The position numbers and the translations under genes are program-made. From Streptomyces harbinensis (GTDB lineage: Bacteria; Actinomycetota; Actinomycetes; Streptomycetales; Streptomycetaceae), in the NCBI RefSeq assembly GCF_900116145.1, contig NZ_FPAB01000004.1, positions 372,001 to 436,000 on the forward strand: a DNA stretch of 64,000 nt. The letters run 5' to 3'. Under the pieces are notes generated by a model. That model was not told the origin of the DNA. It did no database searches and was given only the letters and a program-made list of their open reading frames with translations. This document shows positions 18,560 to 27,144 of this stretch, one piece after another (within the stretch, counting starts at the first letter, position 1; each line of letters starts with the position of its first letter).

Positions 18560-19819
18560 TCAGCCCTCGAACAGCGCCTGCCCGACGTACTCGCCCTCCG
18601 CCGCGCCGCCCGGCACGGCGAACAGCCCGCTCGCCTCGTGCCGCAGGAACGGCGAGAGCGCGTCGCCCCGGTCGAGCTTGCGCTGCACGGGCACGAAGCC
18701 GCGCAGCGGATCGGCCTGCCAGCAGATGAACAGCAGTCCGGCGTCCGGCGCCCCGTCCGGCAGCAGCCCGTCCTGGTACGAGAAGGGCCGGCGCAGCATG
18801 GCGGCGCCGTCGTTGGTCTCGGGGGAGGAGACGCGGACGTGCGCGTTGACGGGGATCACCGGGTTGCCGGCGTCGTCGAGCGCGGTGAGGTCGACCGGGG
18901 TGGTCTCGGTGTCGCCGCCGAGCGGGGCGCCGTCCGCCTTGCGGCGGCCGATGACCCGCTCCTGGTCGGCCACCGGCAGGTCCTCCCAGGTGTCCAGCAG
19001 CATGCGGATGCGGCGGACGACGGCGTACGAGCCGCCCGCCATCCACGGCGGGTCGCCGTCGGCGGGGACGAAGATCCGCCGGTCGAAGTCGTCGTCGCCG
19101 GGCAGGGGGTTGTTGGTGCCGTCGATCTGGCCCATGAGGTTGCGCTGGCTCATCGGGTGGGCGGTGGCGCCCGGGGTGCGGTTGAAGCCGGTCATCTGCC
19201 AGCGCGGGGTGGCGGTGCCGAGCGCCGCGCGGCGCACCGCGCGCAGTGCGGCGAGCGCCACCAGGGCGTCGTCCGCGCCGATCTGGACGAACAGTTCGCC
19301 GTCGGAGCGGGACCGGTCCAGGGCGTCGTTGCTGAACTCGGGCAGCGGGGCGAGCGCGGTGGGCCGCTGGTCGGTCAGGCCGAGGGTGTCGAAGAGCGCG
19401 GCGCCGAAGCCGAAGGTGAGGGTGAGGGCGCAGGGCCCGGCGTCCAGCGACATGTGGGTGCCGTCCGCCTCCTCGCCCCGGCCGGCCATCAGCGCGGCGG
19501 CCGTGGCGGACCAGCGGCGCAGCAGTGCGGCGGCGGCCCGGCGGTCGGTGCCGGGGTCGAGGTCGTAGGCGATCAGGTGGCCGTGGGCCTGCAAGGGGCT
19601 GGTGATGCCGGCCTGGTGGGGGCCGTGGAAGGGGTGCGCGGTGCTGCCGACGCTGGTGAGCGGGGTGGTGCCGGAGCCGGCGTGGGCGGTGCCGAACAGG
19701 GTGCCGCCGGTGGCTCCGGCGGCCAGTCCTGCGGCGCCGGTGGCGCCGGCGGTGCCCAGCAGGCGGCGGCGGCTGATCGCCGCCGGGGGTGCGGGGGCGG
19801 GTTCTGGGGTGTCTGGCAT
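18560..19819 (-). CDS. dtpA: Tat-exported Dyp-type haem peroxidase
   Basis: Dye-decolourising peroxidase exported folded through the Tat pathway, 419 residues. The twin-arginine signal is ISRRRLLGTAGATGAAGLAA. The mature domain contains the Dyp signature GQIDGTNNP (GXXDG with catalytic Asp), and a late haem-pocket region LLFICWQADPLRGFVPVQ. It is the last gene of a six-gene copper-handling operon. In S. lividans the equivalent enzyme works with the copper oxidase GlxA in morphological development. The start at 19819 lies 11 nt after the copCD stop; upstream long frames are artefacts. Confidence 0.9.
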   Translation of the reverse strand: MPDTPEPAPAPPAAISRRRLLGTAGATGAAGLAAGATGGTLFGTAHAGSGTTPLTSVGSTAHPFHGPHQAGITSPLQAHGHLIAYDLDPGTDRRAAAALLRRWSATAAALMAGRGEEADGTHMSLDAGPCALTLTFGFGAALFDTLGLTDQRPTALAPLPEFSNDALDRSRSDGELFVQIGADDALVALAALRAVRRAALGTATPRWQMTGFNRTPGATAHPMSQRNLMGQIDGTNNPLPGDDDFDRRIFVPADGDPPWMAGGSYAVVRRIRMLLDTWEDLPVADQERVIGRRKADGAPLGGDTETTPVDLTALDDAGNPVIPVNAHVRVSSPETNDGAAMLRRPFSYQDGLLPDGAPDAGLLFICWQADPLRGFVPVQRKLDRGDALSPFLRHEASGLFAVPGGAAEGEYVGQALFEG

Positions 19820-19830
19820 GGCGGGGTTCG

Positions 19831-21669
19831 CTATCCGACCGTGAGGGTGGTGGTTTCGGTGGTCTGGTCGATCTCGGAGGTGCGCAGGGTGAGGGAGAGT
19901 TCCCAGTCGCCGGGGCGGGGCAGCCGGAGGTCGTCGGCGACCCAGTGGCCGACGTCGACGTGGGCGGGTTCGTAGCGCAGCGGGCCGAGGTCCTCGGCGG
20001 GGAGGGTGAGGGCGATACGGACCTCCTCGGCGCCGTTCGGCAGTCCTTCCGGGTCCTCCAGGCGCAGGTGGAGTACGTTCTCGCCGGTGACGCCTGGGGT
20101 GATGTCGATGAGGGCGGTGCCCCGGCCGTGCGGGCCGCCGGTGTCGTAGGGGAGTTGGAGGGAGAGGGGCTGCGGGGCGGTGGCACTGGTGCCGGCGGCG
20201 GCTTCGGTACGGGCGGGGGTGCTGCCGGTGAGGGCGGTGGTGACGGCGAGGACGGCGGCGGCGATGGCGGCTTCGGCCAGGACGCTGCGGCGCAGTCCGG
20301 TGCGTCCGCTGTCGCGGTCCCGGTCGCGCTGCCGGCGGGTGCGCTGGACGGCGGCGCGCTGCCGGGCGAGCTGGGCGCGGCGGGCCGGGTCGTCGGGGCC
20401 GTCCGGGGCCGGGGGCGGGGTGTGCGGTGCGTCCGGTGCGTCCGGTGCGTCCGGTGCGTCCGGTGCGGGGCCGGCCGGGGGGTCGGCGAGCCGTGCCGTC
20501 CAGCGGCGGGAGATCCAGGCGGTGCCGACGAGCAGCGCCACCAGCGCGGTTTTGACGACGAGCAGCTGACCGTACCGGGTGCTCAGCAGCGGGTCCCAGC
20601 CGCCGACCTGCCGCCAGGACTGGAAGAGGCCGGTGGCCGCCAGTGCCACCACCGACCAGAACGCCAGCCGGGAGAAGCGCCGTACCGCCGCGCGCGGTAC
20701 GGGTACCGGTGACCGGTACAGCAGCGCCAGCAGGGCGGCGAGTCCGCCGAGCCAGGCGCCGGCGGCCAGCAGGTGGACCAGGTCGGCCGGGACGGCCAGC
20801 CACGACCACGGGCCGGTGGAGGCGTGTTCGGCCAGCGCCCAGGTCGCGGCGGTGGCCGGCGCCAGCAGCACTCCGGTGCCCGCGAGCGCGGCGCGGGCCC
20901 GGCGTCCGCGCGCCCGGTCCGCGGTCAGCGCCGCCACCCAGAGGGCGGCGGCACCGAGCAGCAGCAGCCGGCACAGCAGCGCCGTACCGGTCTTGGTGTC
21001 GACGACGTCCCGCAGTCCGGTGCCGGTGTACGGGCCGCGCAGGAGCAGCAGGGCGAGCGTGGCGGCGGTCGCCGTCGTCCAGCCGGCCAGCATCAGCCGC
21101 TGGAGGTGGGGGCGGACGGCCGGGCCGGGCCGGCACACCAGGAGGAAGGCGGCGCCGCCGGTGAGCAGCAGGAACCCGGCGTACGCGGGGAAGCGGGCCA
21201 GGTCGTACAGCGTTCCGGCCGTGGATCCGCCAGGGCCCTGGGCCGGCAGCCGTACCGAGGTCTCGGAGGGGGCGCCGATGGAGAAGGTGAAGGCACCGGC
21301 GATGGGGTGGCTGTCGGCCGAGATGGCCTGCCAGGCGACGGTGTAGGTGCCGTCGGCGAGGCCGTCGGCGAGCGCCACCCCGTGCCGTACCACTCCGTCC
21401 GCGCTCAGGTCGGTGATCTCGCCGGTGTCGACCCGCTCCCCGGCGGGGTCGAGGACGCGCAGGGCCTGGTCGCCGGTGAGGGAGACGCGTTCGGAGAAGG
21501 TGAGTTCGACGCGTTCGGGCGAGGTGGCCACCACCTCCCCGTCCGCCGGGCTGCTGCCGGTGAGGCTGGCGTGCGCGTGCGCGGGCCCGGTGGCCGCGAC
21601 GAGCACGGCGCCCAGGGCCGTCAGCAGGACGAGCAGCCGGGAGAGGGTGGTGGTCATCCGCCTGATCAC
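19831..21669 (-). CDS. CopC-CopD fusion, copper import/handling membrane protein with YtkA-like tail
   Basis: 612 residues in three parts. After a signal sequence cut near ATGPAHAHASL, the CopC domain (about 32-130) starts with His and ends AISADSHPIAGAFTFSIG, the usual copper ligands. Eight or so helices form CopD (about 150-400). After a cytosolic linker with repeated APD units (tandem GGTGCGTCC repeat near 20427-20466) and a further helix, residues 510-612 form a YtkA-like beta domain (WELSLTLRTSEIDQT). GTG 21669 overlaps the previous stop by 4 bp; ATG 21657 is an alternative. Expected to move copper across the membrane. Confidence 0.9.
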   Translation of the reverse strand: MIRRMTTTLSRLLVLLTALGAVLVAATGPAHAHASLTGSSPADGEVVATSPERVELTFSERVSLTGDQALRVLDPAGERVDTGEITDLSADGVVRHGVALADGLADGTYTVAWQAISADSHPIAGAFTFSIGAPSETSVRLPAQGPGGSTAGTLYDLARFPAYAGFLLLTGGAAFLLVCRPGPAVRPHLQRLMLAGWTTATAATLALLLLRGPYTGTGLRDVVDTKTGTALLCRLLLLGAAALWVAALTADRARGRRARAALAGTGVLLAPATAATWALAEHASTGPWSWLAVPADLVHLLAAGAWLGGLAALLALLYRSPVPVPRAAVRRFSRLAFWSVVALAATGLFQSWRQVGGWDPLLSTRYGQLLVVKTALVALLVGTAWISRRWTARLADPPAGPAPDAPDAPDAPDAPHTPPPAPDGPDDPARRAQLARQRAAVQRTRRQRDRDRDSGRTGLRRSVLAEAAIAAAVLAVTTALTGSTPARTEAAAGTSATAPQPLSLQLPYDTGGPHGRGTALIDITPGVTGENVLHLRLEDPEGLPNGAEEVRIALTLPAEDLGPLRYEPAHVDVGHWVADDLRLPRPGDWELSLTLRTSEIDQTTETTTLTVG

Positions 21670-22100
21670 TCCCCGGTGTAGGTGGTGGCCCTGACCGGGA
21701 CGTCGACGGTGATGGGTGCCGACTTCTCGAACCGCAGCTCCAGCTCGACCTGCTCGCCTTCGACGGGCTTGTGGGTCAGGCCGAGCAGCATCAGATGGCT
21801 GCCGCCCCGGGACAGGCTCAGGGTGCCGCCGGCCGGGACGGTGAAGGAGTCGACCGGGCGCATGGCGTTGTCGACGGTCTCGTGCATCTCGACGGTCTCG
21901 GCGAGGTCGCTGTGCACCGAGGTGAGGGTGTCGTCGGCGTCGCCGGTGTTCTCGATGACGAGGAAGCCGCCGGCCATGTCGCCGGTGATGGGTTCGGGGA
22001 TGTAGGCGTTCTGCGCGGTCAGCCGTGGCTCGCCGTCGCCGGCCGAGCAGCCGGTGAGTGCGAGCAGCGCGGCGGTCACCGCGAGCGCCGTGCGCCTCAC
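21666..22100 (-). CDS. PCuAC-family extracytoplasmic copper chaperone lipoprotein
   Basis: 144-residue lipoprotein (lipobox LTGC, cysteine 18) that binds Cu(I). The PCuAC motif HXnMX21HXM is present: MHETVDNAM, then SHLMLLGL about 21 residues later. In S. lividans the homologue, called ECuC, passes copper to Sco for CuA assembly of cytochrome c oxidase. GTG 22100 overlaps the Sco stop by 4 bp, giving tight coupling, and its own stop overlaps copCD. Confidence 0.92.
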   Translation of the reverse strand: MRRTALAVTAALLALTGCSAGDGEPRLTAQNAYIPEPITGDMAGGFLVIENTGDADDTLTSVHSDLAETVEMHETVDNAMRPVDSFTVPAGGTLSLSRGGSHLMLLGLTHKPVEGEQVELELRFEKSAPITVDVPVRATTYTGE

Positions 22101-22759
22101 GGGGTGCGCCCCTCGATCAGTCCGGGCAGGTCGGCGGCGTAGGTGTCCTGGGTGACGCCCTCCATGTAGATGACGTGTGCCTTGTCGTCGGTGGGGAGGA
22201 AGGCGAGCACCTGGGAGCCGTGGGTGGAGATCCAGGTGCCGTTCTCGTCCTGGGTGGGTGCGTCGATGTGGATGCCGAGCGAGCGGGCGGCTTCCTGGAT
22301 GGTGTCGAAGTCGCCGGTGAGCCCGATGAAGTCCTCGCCCTGGGCGCGCAGCCAGGGGCCGAGGGATTCGGGGGTGTCGCGCTCGGGGTCGGAGGTGATG
22401 AAGACGACGCGCAGGTTCTCGCGCTGTTCCGGGGTGAGTCCCGCGGTGGCGTTGCCGATGTTGCTCATGGTGAGCGGGCAGACGTCGGGGCAGTTGGTGT
22501 AGCCGAAGTAGAGGAGGGTGGCGTGGCCGGCGGTCTCGGCGACGAGGTCGTACGGCTCGCCCTCGGTGTCGGTGAGGGTGATGGCCGGCTTGGCGAACGG
22601 GGTGTCGAGGACGGTGCCCTGGGTGGGGTCCTGCTCGCCGGAGACGTCGGCGAGGGAGTCGCCGCCGCCGTCGGAGGAGGTGTCGCCGCCGCAGGCGGTG
22701 AGGGCGAGCACCGCCGCGAGGGCGACGGCGGCGGTGCGGGCATGGGTGCGCAGACGCAT
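22097..22759 (-). CDS. sco: Sco family copper metallochaperone lipoprotein
   Basis: Thioredoxin-fold copper chaperone, 220 residues, lipobox LTAC at residues 19-22. Copper ligands are the CXXXC pair in GYTNCPDVCPLT and the His in WISTHGSQVLAF. Sco delivers copper to the CuA site of cytochrome c oxidase subunit II. The start ATG 22759 has CAGGAA upstream; a longer frame running back through ycnI is spurious. It is fourth from the operon's end, coupled to the PCuAC gene. Confidence 0.95.
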   Translation of the reverse strand: MRLRTHARTAAVALAAVLALTACGGDTSSDGGGDSLADVSGEQDPTQGTVLDTPFAKPAITLTDTEGEPYDLVAETAGHATLLYFGYTNCPDVCPLTMSNIGNATAGLTPEQRENLRVVFITSDPERDTPESLGPWLRAQGEDFIGLTGDFDTIQEAARSLGIHIDAPTQDENGTWISTHGSQVLAFLPTDDKAHVIYMEGVTQDTYAADLPGLIEGRTP

Positions 22760-22823
22760 GTGTGTTCCTGTGGTGCGGTTCGGGTACGGGGCGGGCGGCC
22801 GGGCGCCGCCCGCCCCGCGGGGG

Positions 22824-23585
22824 TCAGTCCTGGGAGCGGTCGCCGGTGGCGGGGCCGGTGGGGCGGCGTCCGGCGAGGACGCCGAAGGTGATGCCGGCCA
22901 GTCCGGCGATGATGCCGCCGGCGCCGAGGATGCGGGCGGTGGTGTCGGTGGCGTCCGCGGCGTCGGCGACGACCGATTCCGTGCCGTGGCCGGCGTCGCC
23001 GTCCGTGTCGTCCCCGGAGGCGGGGGCGCCGTGGCCGTGGCCGTCGCCGTCGCCCGGGGTGAGGGCGAGGACGGCGGCGGGGTGCTCGGGTTCGGTGCCG
23101 TCGGCGGTGGGCTCCTCGATCCAGCGGACGATCTCGTCGCTGTCGTAGGTCTGGATGGCCTTGAACACCAGCTGGTCGGTGTCGGTGGGGAGCTGCCCGA
23201 TGGAGACGGGGAACTGCTGGAAGGTGCCCGGGGCGATCTCGCCGCCGCTCCAGGTGATGACGCTGGCGGCTTCGGTGATCTGGTTGCCGTGCGATTCGAG
23301 GGGTTCGTCGAGGGTGACGGTCTGCACCTCGACGTCCCAGCCGGGGACCGGCTGGGGCATGACGGAGGCCAGCGGGTGGTCGGGGTCGAGGTGCACTTCG
23401 AGCCGGATGGTGGAGGCGTCGGCCCGCTCGTTGGGGACCTTGAAGTTGACGACGCCGTAGCTGCCCTGGGCGGCTTCGCCGGGGTCGACGGAGACGTGGG
23501 CGTGGGCGGTGCCGGCGAGGGCGAGGGCGCCGCCGAGGGCGAGGCCGAGCGTGGCCGCGCGGGCGGCGGCACGGGTGCGGTGCAT
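22824..23585 (-). CDS. ycnI: YcnI-like (DUF1775) copper-associated membrane-anchored protein
   Basis: 253 residues. Signal peptide ends TAHAHVSVDP; the mature protein therefore begins with His, the N-terminal copper ligand of the YcnI fold. The conserved tryptophan and beta-rich core (GWDVEVQTVTLDEPL, ITWSGGEIAPGTFQQF) follow. A His/Gly/Asp-rich linker (DGDGHGHGAP) precedes one C-terminal helix (ILGAGGIIAGLAGITFGVLA), so it is anchored by its tail. YcnI proteins bind Cu(II) outside the membrane and are thought to load CopD-type transporters, which fits the neighbouring genes. Confidence 0.92.
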   Translation of the reverse strand: MHRTRAAARAATLGLALGGALALAGTAHAHVSVDPGEAAQGSYGVVNFKVPNERADASTIRLEVHLDPDHPLASVMPQPVPGWDVEVQTVTLDEPLESHGNQITEAASVITWSGGEIAPGTFQQFPVSIGQLPTDTDQLVFKAIQTYDSDEIVRWIEEPTADGTEPEHPAAVLALTPGDGDGHGHGAPASGDDTDGDAGHGTESVVADAADATDTTARILGAGGIIAGLAGITFGVLAGRRPTGPATGDRSQD

Positions 23586-23678
23586 GGGAAGGCTCCATGG
23601 GCGCTGGGATCGGACGGTCGGGGTGGTGCGCGCGGCAGGGCGACGCGCTCCCCTTTCGCTGTCCGTCCGGGGAGGCGT

Positions 23679-24431
23679 TCAGGCCGCGAGTGCGAGCGGC
23701 GCGGCCGGTGGCCCGCGCCGGTGCATGCTGTGCGCCAGGAGCAGGGTGGGCGGCTTGGTGCCGGCCGGGAGCCGGTCGGCGCGGGCGGCGCCGGGCAGGT
23801 ACGGGGTGGGGCGGGTGGCGCCGTGCAGCAGCCGGGCCAGGTGGACGGCGAGCGGCCACGGCAGGTGGGCGGCGGCGACGCGGGCGGCCAGCCGTACCAG
23901 TTGCCACAGCGCGGCGTCGCCGCGGCGCAGCAGGGCGCCGGTGGCGAGGGCGGCCAGCAGGTGGCCGGCGAGCATCAGGGGGCCGCTGGGCGCGCTGTGG
24001 GCGGCCTGGGCCGCGGCCTCGGCGGCGGGTGCGGCGGGGGTGAGGCCGGCGTTGTGGGCGATCTCGGCGGCTTCGGCCTCGGTGAGGGTGGCGGCGTAGT
24101 CGTTGCACAGCAGCCGGGCGGCGAGGGCGAGCGCGCCGCCGGGGCCGTCGCCGTGCCCGCCGTGCGGCGGGAGGCCGAACTGGCCGAGGGAGAAGAGGTG
24201 GTGCAGGGCGAGCTGTCCGGCGGCCAGGGCGGCGGTCAGCGCGGGCAGGGAGCGGCGTTCGCGGCCGGCGAGCGGGACGCACACGGCGCAGACGGCGGCC
24301 CAGGCGGCGAGGAGGGTCCAGGCGGGGAGCGGGGGGCCGCCGGCGCCGAGGTGCCCGGCGGCGGCCAGGGCGGTGCAGGCCGCGGCGAAGACAGCGGCCC
24401 GCAGCAGACGCAGATCGGCTCCCGCACACAT
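23679..24431 (-). CDS. Histidine-containing polytopic membrane protein, first gene of copper operon
   Basis: 250 residues with about five hydrophobic segments (AAVFAAACTALAAAGHL, TLLAAWAAVCAVCVPLAG, LALHHLFSLGQFGL, LAGHLLAALATGALL). A short His/Gly loop (PPHGGHGDGPGG) could bind metal. It lacks a recognisable domain name. It is separated by 93 nt from ycnI and shares its orientation, so it is taken as the head of the copper operon. The role (metal sensing or membrane transfer) is inference. The start ATG is the first in frame. Confidence 0.75.
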   Translation of the reverse strand: MCAGADLRLLRAAVFAAACTALAAAGHLGAGGPPLPAWTLLAAWAAVCAVCVPLAGRERRSLPALTAALAAGQLALHHLFSLGQFGLPPHGGHGDGPGGALALAARLLCNDYAATLTEAEAAEIAHNAGLTPAAPAAEAAAQAAHSAPSGPLMLAGHLLAALATGALLRRGDAALWQLVRLAARVAAAHLPWPLAVHLARLLHGATRPTPYLPGAARADRLPAGTKPPTLLLAHSMHRRGPPAAPLALAA

Positions 24432-24653
24432 GGCGGGCCCATCATCTCACCGGGTGTCCGCGCGGAGACGGGCGGGATCGGGGATCGTACGCATGTGCCT
24501 GCATTCACCCTCATCGGGCTGTCGTTATATCGACGTAAGCGTCCGGGTACATCCGCTGAATGGGGGGTGTTGGTTCCTTCGCACGCTTACGGGTGGCGCT
24601 GACCGGCAATGCCTAGGGGTGTCCACGGCGTACCGCGGCCAGGAGGCTGGAGC

Positions 24654-25094
24654 ATGAGCATCTGGTGGTCACTCCAACTGCGGCGGGAGGCGTCCAGCGT
24701 CCCGCTCGCCCGCCGGCTGCTGCTGGGCGCCATGGAGACGGCGGGGGTGGATGCCGACATCGCGCACGAACTGTGCGTGGCGCTCACCGAGGCGTGTGCC
24801 AACGCCGTCCAGCACGGCGGCGGGGAGGCGGCCGTGTACCGGGTGACGGCGTCGATCGACGGGGACGTGTGCCGGATCGAGGTCGTCGACTCCGGGCCCG
24901 GTTTCCCGGCCGATCCTCCCGGTCCGCGCCGGGAGAGCCACGCGCTGGAGCCGGGCGGGCGGGGGCTCCAGCTGATCGAGGCGCTGTCGGACGCGGCCAG
25001 GTTCGGCAACCACCCGGGTGGCGGTGGTGCCGTGGTGAGTTTCGACAAGATCCTGAAGTGGCGGGAGGACGCGGCGCTGCTGAAGGCGTCGTGA
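24654..25094 (+). CDS. RsbW-like ATP-binding protein (GHKL anti-sigma kinase family)
   Basis: 146 residues with a single HATPase domain of the RsbW/SpoIIAB type. The N-box is ALTEACANAVQHG, the G1 box VVDSGPGFP, and the G2 box GGRGLQLIEAL. Such proteins bind and phosphorylate anti-sigma antagonists or bind sigma factors directly. An ideal AGGAGG (24641-24646) is 7 nt before the ATG, which excludes an upstream start. It lies divergent from the copper operon and 169 nt before an ECF-sigma-linked gene; partner proteins are not adjacent. Confidence 0.88.
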   Translation: MSIWWSLQLRREASSVPLARRLLLGAMETAGVDADIAHELCVALTEACANAVQHGGGEAAVYRVTASIDGDVCRIEVVDSGPGFPADPPGPRRESHALEPGGRGLQLIEALSDAARFGNHPGGGGAVVSFDKILKWREDAALLKAS

Positions 25095-25144
25095 GGCCGG
25101 CGCCGGGGGCGTCCCGGTGACCCGGAATGTTTTCCCGACCGGCG

Positions 25145-25174
25145 TGCAACATCCCGGCCGGCCCACCGCATCGA
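25145..25174 (+). promoter_or_regulatory. Candidate ECF promoter for the secreted paralogue
   Basis: TGCAACATCC (-35 part, starting 25145) and CATCGA (-10 part, starting 25169). The same elements, at the same 24-base offset, precede the sigma gene (26542 and 26566). It lies 90 nt before the start codon. Assignment is by mutual similarity only. Confidence 0.5.
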
Positions 25175-25263
25175 AATGAGTGAAGGGCGAGAGGCGGGAA
25201 GGACCGCGGCTCGCCGAGTCACTCGCACCGGCCGGGGGCCGGTTCTGATGGGGGTTGAGGGAT

Positions 25264-26484
25264 ATGAGCACGACGGTGAAGCGCGGCTGGCGGCGCCGGG
25301 CGGCCCTGACGGCGGCGATCGCCACCGTGGCCGCGGCGACGACCATGGGGGCGGCATCCGCGAGCGCGGCGTCCGGGCAGGGCGGCGCTCCGGGCACCGA
25401 GCAGGAGATCGTGGCGGCGCTGACCGGCCTGCTGCCGGAGGGCACCGAGATCACCGACGCGTACGGCCAGGGGTATCTCGACAGCGAATACCCGTTCGCC
25501 GCCGTGGAGGCCGGGGACAGCACCGGCGGCACCACCACCATCGATGTGAGCGTCAGCCGCTCCGCCGGCGACTGGACGGAGTGGGCCGGCTGCCCGGACA
25601 ACGGTGACGGCACGGGCGAGGACGGCTTCGTCGCGGACTGCACCGAGACCGAGCTGTCCGACGGGCGGCTGCTGTCGGTCAACACCTGGGAGTACGAGAC
25701 CGACGGCTCGGGCGAGGGCGAGGACGGCGAGCCGTTCCACGCCATCGGCTGGGACGTGTGGCTGGAGGGCCCGGGCAGCGCCGAGTTCGAGAGCGAGACC
25801 GGCCGCAGCGTGTACCTGTCGCAGTACAAGGAGCTGACCGGGAGCGCGGGGGCGGACGCCTATGTGCCGGTCCTCGACGAGCAGCAGCTGACGGAAGCCG
25901 TGCAGGCGCCGGTGTGGCAGGAGTTGCTGGCCGCGCTGGACGCCGAGTACGGGGAGCCGGCCGAGGAGGAGTGGGAGGAGGACTCCGCGCAGATCCCGGC
26001 CGCCGAGCTGCGGGACGCGTTCCGCGCGCTGGCACCCGAGGGCATCGAGGTCACCGATGTCGACCACGGGGCCGACGAGGTCAACTCCGCCGAGCTGCTG
26101 ACGGACGACGGCAAGGGCGCGGCGCTGCTCTCCATCTCGGCCTGGGGCCCGTGGGACGCCTCCGGTGAGGAGGGCTTCGAGGACGTCGAGGACATCGAGA
26201 GCTTCGACGACGGGGAGAGCGGCGTCGAGTGCGCCGACTCCGTCCTGGAGGACGGCGCCGAGCTGAGCGTGTGCTCGGCCGCGCCGACCGACGAGGACCC
26301 GGTCGGCCTGTGGTGGGCCACCGTCTACTACCCCGACGGCTCGGGCATCGACATCACCCAGACCAACCTCGCCGACTGGGAGAACGCGCCGGTGCGGGCC
26401 GACGCTCCGCTGACCGCCGACCAGCTGGCCGAGATCGCCACCGACGGGGTCTGGGCCGACCTGATCGCCCAGTACACCGTCTGA
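25264..26484 (+). CDS. Secreted protein with internally duplicated cysteine-paired domain
   Basis: 406 residues, no family recognised. A signal peptide (RRRAALTAAIATVAAATTMG, cut near ASA-ASG) directs export. The mature part contains two copies of one domain of roughly 180 residues. Each has LxPEG(T/I)E(I/V)TD at its start, two cysteines bracketing a (L/E)(S/E)DG loop, and an end like VWQELLAAL / VWADLIAQY. It is a paralogue of the membrane protein at 27145-28425, which flanks the ECF sigma gene on its other side. The protein is strongly acidic. A role as an extracytoplasmic sensor or decoy for the sigma system is inference. Confidence 0.8.
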   Translation: MSTTVKRGWRRRAALTAAIATVAAATTMGAASASAASGQGGAPGTEQEIVAALTGLLPEGTEITDAYGQGYLDSEYPFAAVEAGDSTGGTTTIDVSVSRSAGDWTEWAGCPDNGDGTGEDGFVADCTETELSDGRLLSVNTWEYETDGSGEGEDGEPFHAIGWDVWLEGPGSAEFESETGRSVYLSQYKELTGSAGADAYVPVLDEQQLTEAVQAPVWQELLAALDAEYGEPAEEEWEEDSAQIPAAELRDAFRALAPEGIEVTDVDHGADEVNSAELLTDDGKGAALLSISAWGPWDASGEEGFEDVEDIESFDDGESGVECADSVLEDGAELSVCSAAPTDEDPVGLWWATVYYPDGSGIDITQTNLADWENAPVRADAPLTADQLAEIATDGVWADLIAQYTV

Positions 26485-26541
26485 CCCGTCCGTTGCCCGG
26501 GGTGGCGGTGACGGCGATCACCGCCACTCCCGGAAAAAGGC

Positions 26542-26571
26542 TGTAACGTCCGGTGGCTGCTCGCGCGTCGA
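26542..26571 (+). promoter_or_regulatory. Candidate autoregulated ECF promoter of the sigma gene
   Basis: TGTAACGTCC (start 26542) and CGTCGA (start 26566) with 18 nt between the hexamers, about 45 nt upstream of the sigma start codon. TGTAAC/CGTC pairs are typical of ECF-type promoters in actinomycetes. The twin motif upstream of the paralogue at 25264 supports it. Confidence 0.55.
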
Positions 26572-26615
26572 CCTAGTGAGCGCGGGGAGCGGCCCCCGGG
26601 GATCGAGGGGGACAG

Positions 26616-27125
26616 ATGAAGCAGCGCGATCTGGACGCGTACCGGGACTTCGCCATGCGGCGCAGCGGTGCCCTGTACCGGTCGGCGTGTCTGCTGACGA
26701 GCGGCGACACCCACCTCGCCGAGGATCTCGTCCAGGAGACGCTCGGGCGGATGTACACCGCCTGGAAACGCAAGCGCTGCATCGACAACCCCGCGGCCTA
26801 CGCGCAGACGGTTCTGGTGCGCTGCTTCCTCACGTACAAGCGCCGCCGCAGCAGCGGGGAGAGCCCGGCGGTCAGCATTCCCGACCAGCCGGCCCCCTCG
26901 GCGGACTCCACGCTCCGCATCACTCTCCTCCAGGCGCTCGCCCAGCTGCCGCCGCTGGACCGCACGGTGCTGGTGCTCCGGTTCTGGGAGGACCTGAGCG
27001 TGGAGCAGACCGCCGCCATGATGCGCACCAGTTCCAGCGCGGTGCGCACCCGATCGAGCAGGGCCCTGACCAAGCTCCGAGGCGTGCTCGGCGCGTCCGG
27101 TCTCGCTGAACTGACCGCTCGGTAA
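26616..27125 (+). CDS. ECF sigma factor, SigE (Streptomyces) family
   Basis: 169-residue two-domain sigma factor. Region 2 spans DFAMRRSGALYRSACLLTSG and AEDLVQETLGRMYTAW. Region 4 spans LPPLDRTVLVLRFWEDLSVE and the helix-turn-helix AAMMRTSSSAVRTRSSRALT. GAGGGGG lies a few bases before the ATG. It is followed 19 nt later by a membrane protein and preceded by its paralogue. By analogy to ECF operons the downstream membrane protein is expected to hold this sigma inactive. Confidence 0.93.
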   Translation: MKQRDLDAYRDFAMRRSGALYRSACLLTSGDTHLAEDLVQETLGRMYTAWKRKRCIDNPAAYAQTVLVRCFLTYKRRRSSGESPAVSIPDQPAPSADSTLRITLLQALAQLPPLDRTVLVLRFWEDLSVEQTAAMMRTSSSAVRTRSSRALTKLRGVLGASGLAELTAR

Positions 27126-27144
27126 GGCCGAAGGAGATCAGAGC

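Noticed and set aside
20427..20466. Tandem GGTGCGTCC repeat as a regulatory repeat
   Set aside because: It lies inside copCD and encodes an Ala-Pro-Asp linker; a coding low-complexity tract is sufficient explanation.
18522..21136. Long minus-strand frames of 554 and 858 codons spanning dtpA and copCD
   Set aside because: Only the last 419 codons of the longer one match a protein (the Dyp peroxidase); the rest is out-of-frame copCD with Arg/Pro-rich nonsense.
24480..24600. CsoR-type copper operator before the copper operon
   Set aside because: I looked for the G-tract palindrome typical of CsoR sites in 24432-24653 and 23586-23678 and found none.
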